Below are positions 36,736-47,930 of a DNA stretch of 64,000 nucleotides, piece after piece; position 1 is the first letter of the stretch, and every line of letters begins with the position of its first letter. Under the pieces are notes generated by a model that saw only the letters and a list, made by a program, of their open reading frames with translations, searched no databases and had not been told where the DNA came from. The position numbers and the translations under genes are program-made. Location of the stretch: positions 30,700,966 to 30,764,965 of the forward strand of contig JAFMSR010000013.1 of assembly GCA_022818135.1 (NCBI GenBank). Reading direction: 5' to 3'. Source of the DNA: Saxidomus purpurata. Its lineage: Eukaryota > Mollusca > Bivalvia > Venerida > Veneridae.

Positions 36736-36952
36736 AGTTTATTTTTATCAAGGTGTCTTTAACAGTTCGTATATATATTTTATATTTTAACAGGGTACGA
36801 ATTACAAAAACTTTCTCCGAAAAGATTTTATATTTCATTGTCATGTTATTTGCTCCACACATGTACAATGTATGCATTATTTTGTAACTGGCTATAAATG
36901 TAAATGTCATTTTATGCCAAATAAAATATATGTTATGTTATGTTATGTTTTA
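36736..36952 (+). mobile_element. LINE 3' UTR and TATGT tail
   Basis: AT-rich UTR-like sequence carrying AATAAA at about 36920. It ends in a (TGTTA/TATGT)n run at about 36926-36949. Short tandem tails of this kind are common at the 3' ends of LINEs. Confidence 0.6.
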
Positions 36953-37215
36953 TTGGTTGGTACGGATGGACAAACGCTCAGAATATATTGAAAATGTCAT
37001 GATTTTATAGAAATGAGCCATTTAAAGCGTAAGCATAAAACCGGCCTATAATATAAAAAATGAGCTTAAACTTTATTGAAAAATACGCAATTAAATGAAT
37101 TTTTTTTACGGTTGCTACTACATTTTCAGTATAATTACATCTATTTTGTTACCGAGAGAGCACTTGTTTTGACATATTATATAAATCATATAAATGGCAT
37201 AGAATGATAAATTTC
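36953..37215. other. no gene recognised
   Basis: AT-rich sequence after the LINE tail. Confidence 0.4.
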
Positions 37216-37580
37216 GAAAAGTCCGTCCGTCCGTCTACCAAGTCGTTTCCGGATGATAATTCCAGAACGCTTAGGTTTAGGATCTTGAAACTTCATGTAG
37301 AGGTTGGTCATGACCAGCAAATGACCCTTTTGATTTTGAGGTCAGTACGGTTTTCTGACGATAACTCGATAACGTTTGTGCGTAGCATTTTGAAACTTGA
37401 TGTAGAGGTTATTCAAGACCAGCAAATGACTCCTGTTGGTCTGAGGTCAATAGGCCAAAGTTCAATGTCACAGTGACCCAGAATAGTAGCAATGCTTCAC
37501 GAGAATATCTCGAGAATGCGTGAGTCCATCGTCTTGAAACTTAATGTGGAGGTTTATCATGACCAGGAGATGAGCTGTAT
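37216..37580. repeat. (GTCC)n-led repeat with ~110-120 bp units
   Basis: After GTCCGTCCGTCCGTC, units containing TTGAAACTTCATGTAGAGG, then GACCAGCAAATGAC, then TTTTGAGGTCA recur three times (about 37287, 37390 and 37525). It is the same style of repeat as at 6.9 kb. The 90-codon ORF is a by-product. Confidence 0.6.
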
Positions 37581-38496
37581 TGATATTGAAGTATGTTGTC
37601 CTTAAGTATACATACAGTATTTTCATATTAAATAAAGAATTAAAAAAACGGGTTCAGAATATTTGTTCCTTATATCTGGAATTTCGCTATATCCGGAGAG
37701 GTTATATACGGAGTTTACTGTATTCCCTTATACGAGACCAAGCGACCATGTCGGATAAGGCAGATTTTACTGTATTTCTATTTCATTTGTCCTTGGTCAC
37801 TCGCGAAGTACAGATTTCTGTAGCGGTATGCAGTATATATGTGACTGACCTTGTCTTCCTTATCAGTCTTTAGAATGCAATATGTGGCTTCGTTGCAGAT
37901 GACTCCAGTGTTAAAATGATTACATTAGATTATGACGGATAGGAAAATGAGGATGGGAAACATTATATTTGCTTTAATTTTTGGCATACATTTGTATTTT
38001 TCTTTTGTGTTAATCACAGTGAGTTTGCTCTTTCTTGTTACATGGCTTACTGAAATGCATTGAATGTTTGTCACTCTCAAAAGTTGAAGTACGATAACGC
38101 TGTGTAAAACAAGAAAAAACGGAACGAACGCTGAAAGCCAAAATATGCATGAACGATTTCTTCTCGTATATTCGCACACATATTTCAAGTGACTGTTAAA
38201 CCATTTTTATATTGTCATGCATATCTTAACTTTGAAGTTACTCAAAGTGATGCCTTGAGCATAATACCTTAGGTTGTTCTTAAAGTTAAACGAGATCAAT
38301 GATTCCTCATCAAAGCTTTACAGATGAAGTATTAATTTATTGATCTAGATATGTTATATATACATGTATAGTCGTGACAGAAAAAGAACAAAAACACAAA
38401 GCAAAACCTTAAAAATAGGGTTTGCATTTAAAATGTTGGCAGTTTCATCTCATTGGTGTAGTTGGTTTAAAATTCTAAACAGTACTTATTAGATTT
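37581..38496. other. no gene recognised
   Basis: 37655-37725 matches phrases at 12860-12915 (TATATACGGAGTTTACTGTA). The rest shows nothing supportable. Confidence 0.4.
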
Positions 38497-38996
38497 NNNN
38501 NNNNNNNNNNNNNNNNNNNNNNNNNNNNNNNNNNNNNNNNNNNNNNNNNNNNNNNNNNNNNNNNNNNNNNNNNNNNNNNNNNNNNNNNNNNNNNNNNNNN
38601 NNNNNNNNNNNNNNNNNNNNNNNNNNNNNNNNNNNNNNNNNNNNNNNNNNNNNNNNNNNNNNNNNNNNNNNNNNNNNNNNNNNNNNNNNNNNNNNNNNNN
38701 NNNNNNNNNNNNNNNNNNNNNNNNNNNNNNNNNNNNNNNNNNNNNNNNNNNNNNNNNNNNNNNNNNNNNNNNNNNNNNNNNNNNNNNNNNNNNNNNNNNN
38801 NNNNNNNNNNNNNNNNNNNNNNNNNNNNNNNNNNNNNNNNNNNNNNNNNNNNNNNNNNNNNNNNNNNNNNNNNNNNNNNNNNNNNNNNNNNNNNNNNNNN
38901 NNNNNNNNNNNNNNNNNNNNNNNNNNNNNNNNNNNNNNNNNNNNNNNNNNNNNNNNNNNNNNNNNNNNNNNNNNNNNNNNNNNNNNNNNNNNNNNN
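38497..38996. other. assembly gap
   Basis: Exactly 500 N, a conventional unknown-size gap placeholder. Confidence 0.99.
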
Positions 38997-39224
38997 AGTC
39001 TATGTCAAGCATGGCAAACAGATTGTTTATTTGTACATGGTATTTTAATAATTTTCAATGTCCTATAAGCCTGGCTTTGATTAAATAAAAGCTACAGTGC
39101 TACTGGCAGTATAAACCATGCGCTTCTATATTAAGACCTAATATTGTAAAACGTTCTTACCAGATAAGCATTATACAAGTTCAAATTTGAAAAATAAGCA
39201 GATGAAAAGGCAATATATTCAGTT

Positions 39225-39612
39225 AAAGTAAAGATACTAGTATAAGATTTCTGTGAAACGGACAGGAATCAGAAATCAAAGATTTTTGTAAGGTATTCAG
39301 TTATAGAAAAGATACTCATGTAAGGTTTCTGTGAAACGGACAGGAATCAGAAATAAAAGATTTTTGTAAGGTATTCAGTTATAGAAAAGATACACATGTA
39401 AGGTTTCTGCGAAACGTACAGGAATCAGAAATTAAAGACTTTTGTATTCAGGTATTCAGTAAAATGATATATATTCATGTAAGGTTTCTGTGAAAGGGAC
39501 AGGAATCAGAAATTAAAGCTTTTTGTAAGGTACATCTATTCAGCTAAAGAAAAGATACCCATGAAAGTTTTCTGTGAAACGGATAGGAATCAGAAATTAA
39601 AGATTTTTGTAA
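39225..39612. repeat. ~77-82 bp tandem repeat, five copies
   Basis: TTTCTGTGAAACGGACAGGA recurs near 39248, 39326, 39402, 39485 and 39564. Each is followed by ATCAGAAAT..AAAGATTTTTGTAA and an ATTCAG..AAAGATAC link. Non-coding. Confidence 0.85.
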
Positions 39613-39619
39613 ATAAAAC

Positions 39620-40030
39620 AAAAAGGCGATTCATAGGGTTCGCTTTGTCCGTCCGTCCGTCCGTCCGTCTTTCAGTCCGCACGCACGATGGGTACCTTGG
39701 GTGGTAGGAGGTGTGGCCTAAGACAATAGAAATCTATTGTCTTCATTCCGTCTTTTGTCCCTTAAGTGGTCATTCTTTTGTTACTTAAGTGGTCACTCTA
39801 TTGTTCGAGAACAATGGAAATACCACCTAATAACACCTTCGTATGGGTGTCCGTCCATCCGTCCGTCAGAAAAACTTTACGTTGGCTATAACTTTGCCAT
39901 TTCTTAAGATTTCTTCTTCAAAATTTCAAATTGACATGACGCGAAAGTATCGATCGCTCTGCCTACCGATCACGCGATCGATAGATTACAAAACCTCCGA
40001 CAAGCTTTAGTGTTCAGGCCGTATCTATAA
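39620..40030. repeat. (GTCC)n-led dispersed repeat
   Basis: GTCCGTCCGTCCGTCCGTC at about 39648 and a second CCGTCCATCCGTCCGTC at 39851. AATAGAAATCTATTGTC (39726-39742) is a small palindrome. The block CTATAACTTTGCCATTTC recurs at 40985. Confidence 0.5.
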
Positions 40031-40870
40031 GCTGAACTTGCACATTTTGACTGGGATGGAAACACATTTGAAATGGATTTTTTGTTTTGTTTTCGAAATT
40101 TTATGCTTCTTTTTTAAAAATGAAACCGATACATATCACGCATTATGTGCATACATTTTAAACTTAAACTTCAAGGCAGGGAAAGTGAGTGCTCAAAATA
40201 CCGAATGGATCTCGAAACTGAAACTATTTTATATATATTTTATATTTAAAAAAAAAACATTTTTTAAACTATAGTGATGTAAATAATGTATTCACGATGC
40301 ATTTTCAGGTTTTTTTTACTACCATGGAAAATATGTACGTTCATACATAGTATATTTTGTACACCGTGGTCAGTATTAACATGTATCCTGGTATTTAATT
40401 CTCAAGATGTATCAACATATCATATAATGGATCATACATGTTTATTGTACCATGAAATCTGACCAGTCAAGCAGGGCGGCATTGTGATGTATATCAAACA
40501 TATCTCCCGTTGACGTACCGAAACAAAGGCAAGATGTCACACTGTATATTATGTATTATCTTTCTTGACACTTGTCTGTTTATAGGTCCATGACATAGAA
40601 AACAGCCATCGGTTGTGCAAAAAATAAGTGCAGCACGTATTTTTGAAGTCGCAATTTACAAAATAGTTGTGTCAGAACATACATAATATGTAAATGCTGT
40701 ACGTGAGTGCAGATTACGAATAATTTTTGAAAACTAATCAACATTTGACACTATATATTCAAGCCATTTTACCATTTGTCGGAGGTAAACTCTGGAAAAC
40801 AGAATGCGTGGAGGTTGAAAAAATATTGATTTTTGATTGGTCAGTCAAACGTTTTGATTGACAGTCGGCG
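40031..40870. other. no gene recognised
   Basis: A 78-codon ORF (40038-40274) is AT-driven and not called. Confidence 0.4.
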
Positions 40871-40879
40871 TTATGTATT

Positions 40880-41112
40880 TCTTATGACAAAAAGGTCGCG
40901 ATGCCGTCAAATTTTGTAGATCATGGTCATATTTGACAGAGTTATGCCCCTTTTTGTACTTAACTTTTGTCACGAATACTTAACGTTGGCTATAACTTTG
41001 CCATTTCTTAAGATTTCTTCATCACACTTTTAAATTGTATTGCTTATGACAAAAGGGTCGTGATGCCGTCATATTTGACAGAGTTATGCCCCTTTTTGTA
41101 CTTAGATTTTGT
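40880..41112. repeat. ~165-bp tandem duplication
   Basis: CTTATGACAAAAAGGTCGCG, then TTTGACAGAGTTATGCCCCT, occurs at about 40880 and again at about 41042, separated by the TAACGTTGGCTATAACTTTG block shared with 39872. Confidence 0.7.
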
Positions 41113-41658
41113 CATGAAATTATTGGTTATTCTGACAAAGTGTAAGAGGGCAACACAAGTGTTCTACTGAACACACATCAAATAAATCAAGAGATAAATG
41201 TAATAATTGGGTAGGTGCATTAGCACACAGAAGCGCGTACGTGCTCCATGTAGCTGTTCATAGTACAATATCTTGTCAATCATCCCTTAATACAATATTT
41301 TGGAACTGGATCACAATTATTGTCTACATGTTTTCACGCTTTGTCCCAAGGATTTCTGATCTCCAGCAAAAATATCTTCAAACATTGATTTCCGATAAAA
41401 ATAAAAACAAATTACAGTCATACTTCTTGTCATTTTCAGAAAATAATATTTAGCTCTAATGTTTAGAAAGTAAAATTTATTGTTTTTAATGTTACGATCT
41501 CACAAATATTTGGTTTATGTTCTATAGAAACATTTGATACCAACTTTCATCTAATACGTAAACTGTAAAAATAACCGGATTTAAAAAGTATAGCAAAGAA
41601 CATTGACACTGAATTCTGTTTACGAAAAGTAGGCTCAGTCTTGTGTCATCCGTACACA

Positions 41659-41700
41659 TACGAGAGGCGTTCGAAAAGTTTCCGTAAAACTCTCATATTT
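41659..41700 (+). mobile_element. mariner-type terminal sequence (solitary end)
   Basis: TA then CGAGAGGCGTTCGAAAAGTT, the common CGAG(G/A)xxxxTTC-AAAAG-type mariner outer end. Neither a partner end nor a transposase was found within the next 2 kb. Confidence 0.45.
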
Positions 41701-43160
41701 TTTATAAAGTAAAATGAGTCGGCAAAATCTTGATAGTCACTTACATTTAGATATATTCAATTACTGCAGAGGTTTTTTCATCATACTGTAAATTTGATAA
41801 TTATCGTGGGACGAAAGTTTCGCGATTTGTGAGCAGACAGACTAATTCACGAATTTTTAAATTCGCGAGAGGAGAGTTTTCTAATAGTAAACATATCTGA
41901 AATAACTATGCGAGATTTCTATGTAAGCAAAGTGGGAAATTCGCAAAGTTGGCGAAATTAGATCATCGCAAATATTACCAAGCTTATAATACTTCACGTA
42001 ACGCACGTTCTGTTGTCTCAATATTAGCAACCTCATGCTTACATAATGGGGAATTATTATATACGTTTTAAAACTTACTGGTTCATGTTTCTATTTTTTT
42101 AAATAGTGTTCTGCGAATATAAGAACGTTTCTCATTTAATTATAAATTAGTGAATATGATTTAAAACATTTTGTATTGCTTTTCCGTATGCACTCGAACA
42201 ACAGGTAATCGACATCTTTTTCAAATTTCGTGAGCCCATTACCGGACAACCTTATCTTAGTTAACTTTGTCTTCTGTATCATGTAAAGAACCTTTGTTAA
42301 CGATGTGTACCATTCAGATATATTTTAACTTGATATCAATCGATCTCAGAGGTACTTTTAATGAAATATTTGCCTTTATATCAAGTAAAATGCAAAATTC
42401 CCCTGAATTGTTTGCTCTGCGTTTATTTTCACATCAACCCATTTCCAACTGAATAAACATGAATAACGTCAGTTAAATCCCACAAAAAAACGTATAAAAT
42501 GTTGTAGTGCTAATGCGTGCAATTTCATATTGCACTCTTTTGTAACAAAAGTCCGACGTCTTTTGAACAGTTGCAGACAACGTCGCAAATCTGCCCAGCT
42601 CACGCAAACATGACGTTGCTATGGCGACTTTAAAACGTACATTTTCGAAGAAACACTGCAGTGAATTCAAGATAATTTAATGTTTATTTACAATAACTAT
42701 TATTTTATATTTAACTTCTAAATGTACTGTTTCTTTTGTTACTTCACAAACTTTGCTACGCAATCATTATTAAAATTAATTATGCACGACAACATACAAG
42801 ATACGTTAGGCAAACATGATTGCAAACCTGCACGATGAAGAAAAGAGCTATACACGTACATTTTGCAACTTATGAAATTTGAATAGTGTACTTCAACTTG
42901 TAAAATTTTTGAGAATAATAAAGGCTCAGCTTGGTTTCAGTTCTTAAATTTTCTGATTTTATTTATATTTGTAATGCTTTGAGTATACCATATTTAGTGT
43001 GCGGATACAGTAGGCAGCGCTTCACAAAATACAAATATTTTATAACCATTAATTATATATCTGTTCATTGTCTTCATTTGATTAAAACAATTTGTCAGAG
43101 ATTTGTGAATATTTCAGAAAAAGAACTGTATAAAATGACGCTGGCATATTTTTGAAAACT
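41701..43160. other. no gene recognised
   Basis: 41800-41990 has several TTCGCGAA/ATTCGC words in both orientations, a minor repeat. The remainder is AT-rich with short unsupported ORFs. Confidence 0.4.
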
Positions 43161-43162
43161 TA

Positions 43163-43305
43163 GTGGAGCCGTCATGGCTCATGTGGTCTCAGGATCGAAG
43201 GGTCCCGGGTTCGTTCCCTACCATAGCCATGCCGGTAGTGTCCTTAGGCAAGACACAAATCATTCCATTGCCTCTCTCTCTTCGAGGTTGATTCTATTGA
43301 ATCCT
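43163..43305 (+). mobile_element. tRNA-derived SINE, GTGTCCTTAGGCAAGACAC family, copy 2
   Basis: It has box B GGTTCGTTCCC (43208-43218) and the body motif GTGTCCTTAGGCAAGACAC (43238-43256), then CATTGCCTCTCTCTCTTCGA, as in the copy at 31508. The 5' part is shortened relative to that copy and box A is degraded. Confidence 0.65.
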
Positions 43306-43881
43306 TTGAATATGATACATAATGTGTATAACTTCAGATTTTCTTGTTTTTCTGATAAAGTCCAGTATTAGTTTTTCAACCATTTCTGGCCAAACCAACC
43401 ATTTGAAGTGGTTGGGAGAAACGATCACTTGTGGAAGCAGCCACGACCGAATTTGGTTGATCAACCTCTTCAACAACAATTTTGGGTTGTTTTTAGCGTA
43501 TGGGTATAAAAAGGCCCAGATTTTCGGTTGATGAGCTTCAGTTCAGACCAGAATTTCCGACAGACAACTACGCTCTGATTCTCAGAGATTAATCAGTAGA
43601 TTTTACAAAGTACGTTGTCGGCTGTTAAACCTTGTTGGAAAACATTTCATTAATTATTTAAAGATAAAGAGATACTTTTATGAAGTAATTTTGATAAACT
43701 TTTACATTAAACATTTATTGTTGCTTTTTTGAAGCACTGTTTATTGGATTATTTGGTTTTGTCAATAGTCAGTCACGGTCTACTGGTCCGCCATTTTCGT
43801 TGCGCGTAAAAAAACTATGGAAAGCCATTTTCGTCTTGCATAGATAGCTACAGTTTTCACGAAGTCATTATCTGTGACAAT
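43306..43881. other. unique flank of the LTR element
   Basis: No ORF or repeat that I can support. It ends at the CTAA target site. Confidence 0.4.
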
Positions 43882-43885
43882 CTAA
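43882..43885. repeat. target-site duplication CTAA (left)
   Basis: CTAA precedes the 5' LTR and is repeated at 56210-56213 directly after the 3' LTR, as expected for integration of a Ty3/gypsy element (4-6 bp duplication). Confidence 0.75.
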
Positions 43886-45146
43886 TGTAACACCCTGGTT
43901 ACAGCATTGCCAGACATGGTTGTCCGAACTGTTTTCTATCCGGATACTTTACATTTAAAAGTCAGTACTCACCAGATGTGTAATAAGTACTTGTGTTTAA
44001 TCTCCTCACATTTACAGGTAACACACTACTCATATTTTTAATCCATGCTAGTCATATAACTTGTCATAATGTATTTTAGCATTATTTTGACTGCCAGCAT
44101 GTCCGTGCTCTATGTTTACAAGTTGAATTACGGCCGCCATTTTTATTTGTTGTTACCTTGGCGGAAGAATAATCGTTTCCATCTTATGATAATCTTTGAT
44201 ATATGTGTAAAGATGTTTGAACACTTTTAATGATCTTTAGTGACTAACTTTATTATTCGAACTGGTGTTTAGCACGTAACTTACAAACTCTATGTATATG
44301 TCACGATGCTTTTAGTAACTATGTATTTCTCTCAACTGCGAAATGCTGGTGCAGTGCTGGCGTTCTGTATTTTCACACATTTTAGATTGTTTAACAGTAT
44401 ACTGTTAATGGTTTGCACCCTATATCCATTCTTTGAATGTCTATGTATTTGTTAAGTCCAGTATAATTACAGAGTATTTGCTATTTCATTAATTATGTCA
44501 TGTTTTAAGCTGACGTGACCTAATAACACTGCTGGCGTTCAGTAGGTATGGTTAATTCTGATTGGTCGCCAGCACGCCAGCATCAGTACCAGCATTCCCA
44601 GCGCCTATAAATATGGAACAGCGCCAGCCAATCGGGGTCAGTTGCAAATCATAAGTTGTAAAGCGCGAACGCTTAAAAACATAGTAACATCATGCAGGCA
44701 TCCAAGTCAGGTACTAAACAGTATTAAAATATACTGTGATTACAGAATCGCCAGCAATTTCTTATAATCATTTTAGGCCATTTATATTAACTAAATCCTT
44801 AGAATTTCACGATGTTTGTTGTCATCCTGACCCGAAAGTAGTAAGGAAACCTAGCCATCCTGAAAACCCCTCTGTCAGGTTCATGAGCTACAAAGCTCAT
44901 AGACCTTTAAGTCTAATCTGTGCTGTTCCCCGAGTCAACATAGATAGAACCAGCTAGATTTCAGCAACAACTCAACGACTTCATAGCTAGTCCAGTGACG
45001 GACACAGCAATGTCATCACATTAGAAACTAGCAAATAAGAGCAACAACATGATCTGATGATTTAAAGCAGCACATATTGTTGAGTTGTTATTTAAGCCAT
45101 CCTGCCGAAGACTTAGATGTCCCTGATTACCCATAGGGAGCTAACA
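43886..45146 (+). repeat. 5' LTR (1261 bp)
   Basis: It starts TGTAACACCCTGG and ends GAGCTAACA. It matches 54799-56209 nearly throughout but lacks a 149-bp segment (junction at about 44842/44843). U3 carries CCAAT-type motifs and a TATA box. A 73-codon ORF at 44736-44957 lies in the R/U5 region and has no known role. Confidence 0.95.
44561..44632 (+). promoter_or_regulatory. LTR core promoter (CCAAT and TATA motifs)
   Basis: ATTGG (inverted CCAAT) is at 44561-44565, TATAAATAT at 44606-44614 and a downstream CCAAT at 44628-44632. Transcription would be expected to start about 30 bp after the TATA box, which would place the U3/R border near 44640. Confidence 0.6.
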
Positions 45147-45151
45147 ATTTT

Positions 45152-45163
45152 TGGTGTCAGAAG
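45152..45163 (+). promoter_or_regulatory. primer binding site, tRNA-Leu type
   Basis: TGGTGTCAGAAG begins five bases after the 5' LTR. It is complementary to the 3' end of a tRNA-Leu (CTTCTGACA plus CCA). The next bases (CGCGGTCTGAAAC) also partly fit tRNA-Leu complement. Confidence 0.75.
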
Positions 45164-45318
45164 CGCGGTCTGAAACTGCCAAAACAGACCGAGAGATCGA
45201 ACACGTCAACCAAAGACACTACAACTTCGTCATTTCATCATTCGATTGTTTGCATTTTATTGTATACGTTTATCAAAGTATTAAACTTGTTCTTTGTTGA
45301 TATTCTTTTGAGCTTAAA

Positions 45319-46452
45319 ATGGCATCGTCTGATCCTGAGATTACATTTAAACAACAAGACCTTCAAATATGTGATACACTGTCTGAAACGGAGACAGTCG
45401 GCGAGATTGACTGCGATTCAGAATTGTCATTTCATAGTCAACAAGAGGACTATGATAACCAGTATGTTAGAGTCCAAGATTACGCTGATGCTGCTACACA
45501 ATATAGTGACGATATGCGACACGTGCGTCACGAGCAACACAATCAAACATCGCGAGCATTTCCAGTTCCCGATAAAACTAACAACAATATGGCTGAACAC
45601 AACAGAATAAATTATCATGAATGCAGCAACAACAACGACTTAACTCAAAATCGTGGCGACAACTTTTTCAACCGCCCGCCTCCGATAATGCCACACAATA
45701 CAGTTATTAAACCTGATACCTACGACGGGTCGAAAAGTTTTGAACAGTATGTATCTCATTTTAAAGACTGTTCCGAACTGTCACTATGGAATAACAGAAC
45801 AAAAGTATTAATGTTAGCCGCCAGTTTACGTGGTTCGGCACGGAGTTTTTACATGAGCCTCACAGAGCATGAACGTCGTGATTATCGGCTATTGTCCGCA
45901 CGTCTGTCCGAGCGTTTTGGAAGTAGCAGCAAACATCAGAGTTTATGGTTAAATAAGCTAGAAAATAGACGTCGCATAAAAGGGGAGAGCATCGCGTCAT
46001 TAGCCGACGATCTTCGCCAGCTTTCTCAGAAAGCATACTCGGACCTCGACCACCGCGCACAAGAAAAATTAGCCTTAAATCAGTTGTACAAACTTGTGTC
46101 ATTAGAAATGAAATGCAGATGCATTGATCATAATTGTTTAACAATTAATGAAGCAGTATCCGTGATTGAACGTTACGAATCCATTCTTGGGGCTCCAGTA
46201 TCTAATATTAGAGCATTTGAGTCACGTGACAGTACAACACGTGATAATGTAAATTCGGTCCCCGATCTTGAGTCGAGCCCGAGAAATCGACCAAACCATC
46301 GTACTATTAGGTCTAATGCTTTCAACAATTCTTTCGGCACACAGGGCAGGCAGCAATTGAACAATACCCAAACTCGAGCAAATTTGCAGCATTTTAATAA
46401 GAATACATCACGTGCACAAACTGTCTCAAATGGCCAGAGTCAGGAAAACTAG
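45319..46452 (+). CDS. gag: Gag polyprotein
   Basis: This 377-residue ORF starts at ATG 45319, about 170 bp after the LTR. The N-terminal 120 residues are polar and Q/N/D-rich. Residues from about 130 to 290 match the retrotransposon Gag/capsid fold (PDTYDGSKSFEQYVSHFKDC, then AASLRGSARSFYMSL, then LSERFG and LENRRRIKGESIASLADDLR). Gag forms the particle that encloses the RNA. No CCHC zinc knuckle is present before the stop at 46450-46452. In the overlapping frame used by protease, open from 46401, CTNC and a later C occur (CTNCLKWPESGKLDC), possibly a decayed or frameshifted knuckle. The ORF overlaps the pol frame, so -1 frameshifting is possible in the intact family, but this is inferred. 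Confidence 0.88.
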   Translation: MASSDPEITFKQQDLQICDTLSETETVGEIDCDSELSFHSQQEDYDNQYVRVQDYADAATQYSDDMRHVRHEQHNQTSRAFPVPDKTNNNMAEHNRINYHECSNNNDLTQNRGDNFFNRPPPIMPHNTVIKPDTYDGSKSFEQYVSHFKDCSELSLWNNRTKVLMLAASLRGSARSFYMSLTEHERRDYRLLSARLSERFGSSSKHQSLWLNKLENRRRIKGESIASLADDLRQLSQKAYSDLDHRAQEKLALNQLYKLVSLEMKCRCIDHNCLTINEAVSVIERYESILGAPVSNIRAFESRDSTTRDNVNSVPDLESSPRNRPNHRTIRSNAFNNSFGTQGRQQLNNTQTRANLQHFNKNTSRAQTVSNGQSQEN

Positions 46453-46487
46453 ATTGCGCTGACTCTGGTGGCCGTGAGTCAGCGACA

Positions 46488-47069
46488 ATGTCAACAAAAA
46501 ATCCTACATTACAAGATATAAATATCGAAGTTCATTCAGCACGTTCAGGTTCTCATAATAAATATGATAATGGTTTCTATGTAACATGTAATGTTGGTTC
46601 AACACCTGTAAATTTCTTGATAGACTGTGGTGCAACAACTTCTTTGATTTCTGATAAAACAATACAGAAAATTGGGTCTGAACGTATGTTTAAACTTCGT
46701 CCAATGTCTAAGGTTCTTAAGACTGTAAACGGGCATTCCATGGCTGTCACTGGGAGTGTTGATCTTCTGATAGCTATGACTAACCAGTGGTTCGACATTT
46801 CATTTGTTGTTTGTGACATTGAAGCAGATGGCATCTTAGGTCAGGACTTCCTGCGTCAACATGTAGATTGCATAAATTACAAAAGGTCTTGTTTAGTTAT
46901 AGGTCAGACTACCGTTCCACTCTGGGCAAGTGGTCAAGCAAACCAGGTGTGCAGAGTCGAACTACAAGAAACAGTTAAGCTTCCGTCGCAAACACGCAAA
47001 ATGGTTACAGTTCAAATTCCTCAAAAAGAGCATTTAGCACAACTTAGTTTTGTAGAGCCTTCCATTTAA
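46488..47069 (+). CDS. pol: aspartic protease segment of Pol
   Basis: The frame is open from 46401 and the first ATG is 46488. Residues 43-55 (FLIDCGATTSLIS) form the retropepsin active site. The catalytic Asp is residue 46, but the usual D-T/S-G reads D-C-G. Residues 116-122 (ILGQDFL) match the conserved ILG-D-F motif near the C-terminus. Retropepsin cleaves Gag and Pol as a homodimer. The reading frame is the same as for RT downstream but is interrupted by a single TAA at 47067-47069, so the intact ancestral Pol probably read through here. D-C-G might reduce activity or be a family variant. Confidence 0.85.
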   Translation: MSTKNPTLQDINIEVHSARSGSHNKYDNGFYVTCNVGSTPVNFLIDCGATTSLISDKTIQKIGSERMFKLRPMSKVLKTVNGHSMAVTGSVDLLIAMTNQWFDISFVVCDIEADGILGQDFLRQHVDCINYKRSCLVIGQTTVPLWASGQANQVCRVELQETVKLPSQTRKMVTVQIPQKEHLAQLSFVEPSI

Positions 47070-47072
47070 CTC

Positions 47073-47930
47073 ATGGCGAAAAATGAAGTCTGCATCATGG
47101 GTGGCATTGTCGATACTGACTCCAACAAACTTGTTATGAATGTAATGAATTATGGTCAGTCTGATATCACATTGTATAAGAAAACTAACTTAGGTACATG
47201 TGAGTCATATTACGAACCTGTTATTGAACAAGAACGTATTGCTTCTGTTCAAGAGTCAAGAGAAAGTGCTGCTTTTCCTGAACATCTTTCTGAGCTCCTT
47301 GAATGTAGCTCAACACATCTTAATGAAACTGAAAAAAAGAGTCTTGCTGATGTACTTCAAAAATATCAAAATGTTTTCTCTAAAAGTTCTGAAGATATAG
47401 GTAACACTGATGCTGTGCAACATTCTATTAATACAAAAGATGCAACACCCATTCGTCAACCCCAACGTCGTCTGCCTTTGGGCAAACGTCAAATTGAGAA
47501 AGATGAAATAGACAAAATGCTTAAAAGAGGTATTATTGAGCCTTCAAAAAGCGCATGGGCCTCGCCTGTTGTTCTCATTACAAAGAAAGATGGCACGCCT
47601 AGATTTTGCGTAGACTATCGAAAACTTAATGATGTAACTGTAAAAGACGAATATCCACTTCCGCGTGTAGATGATTGTATTGATGCGTTGTCAGGATCTA
47701 GGTACTTTTCTTCCTTAGATTTAAACAGCGGGTATTGGCAGGTGGGAATGAAAGATGAGGACAAAGAGAAAACAGCTTTTACTACCACCATTTGTCTTTA
47801 TCAATTCACTGTTATGAATTTCGATCTTGCCAATGCTCCATCAACATTTGAACGACTTATGGAAAATGTTCTTCGCGGGTTACAATGGGTTGAATGTTTA
47901 CTTTACATGGATGACATTATTGTTCCTTAG
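47073..47930 (+). CDS. pol: reverse transcriptase (fingers/palm), 3' truncated by frameshift
   Basis: The 285-residue ORF follows the TAA at 47067 in the same frame. RT motifs occur in order: RGIIEPSKSAWASPVVLITK, then CVDYRKLNDVT, then SSLDLNSGYWQV (catalytic Asp at about residue 216), then NAPSTFERLM, then LLYMDD (residues 276-281) with both palm aspartates. In the usual F-G-L-x-N-A-P the second residue is Asp (NFDLANAP). Just after the YMDD strand a short deletion shifts the frame and the ORF stops at TAG 47928-47930. The remaining RT thumb lies in another frame from 47930. This copy cannot make a full RT. Confidence 0.9.
   Translation: MAKNEVCIMGGIVDTDSNKLVMNVMNYGQSDITLYKKTNLGTCESYYEPVIEQERIASVQESRESAAFPEHLSELLECSSTHLNETEKKSLADVLQKYQNVFSKSSEDIGNTDAVQHSINTKDATPIRQPQRRLPLGKRQIEKDEIDKMLKRGIIEPSKSAWASPVVLITKKDGTPRFCVDYRKLNDVTVKDEYPLPRVDDCIDALSGSRYFSSLDLNSGYWQVGMKDEDKEKTAFTTTICLYQFTVMNFDLANAPSTFERLMENVLRGLQWVECLLYMDDIIVP

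Noticed and set aside
38467..39012. 181-codon minus-strand ORF
   Set aside because: It is produced by the N run at 38497-38996.
44736..44957. 73-codon ORF in the 5' LTR, with a shortened version at 55650 in the 3' LTR
   Set aside because: It is disrupted by the 149-bp indel in the other LTR and has no known counterpart.
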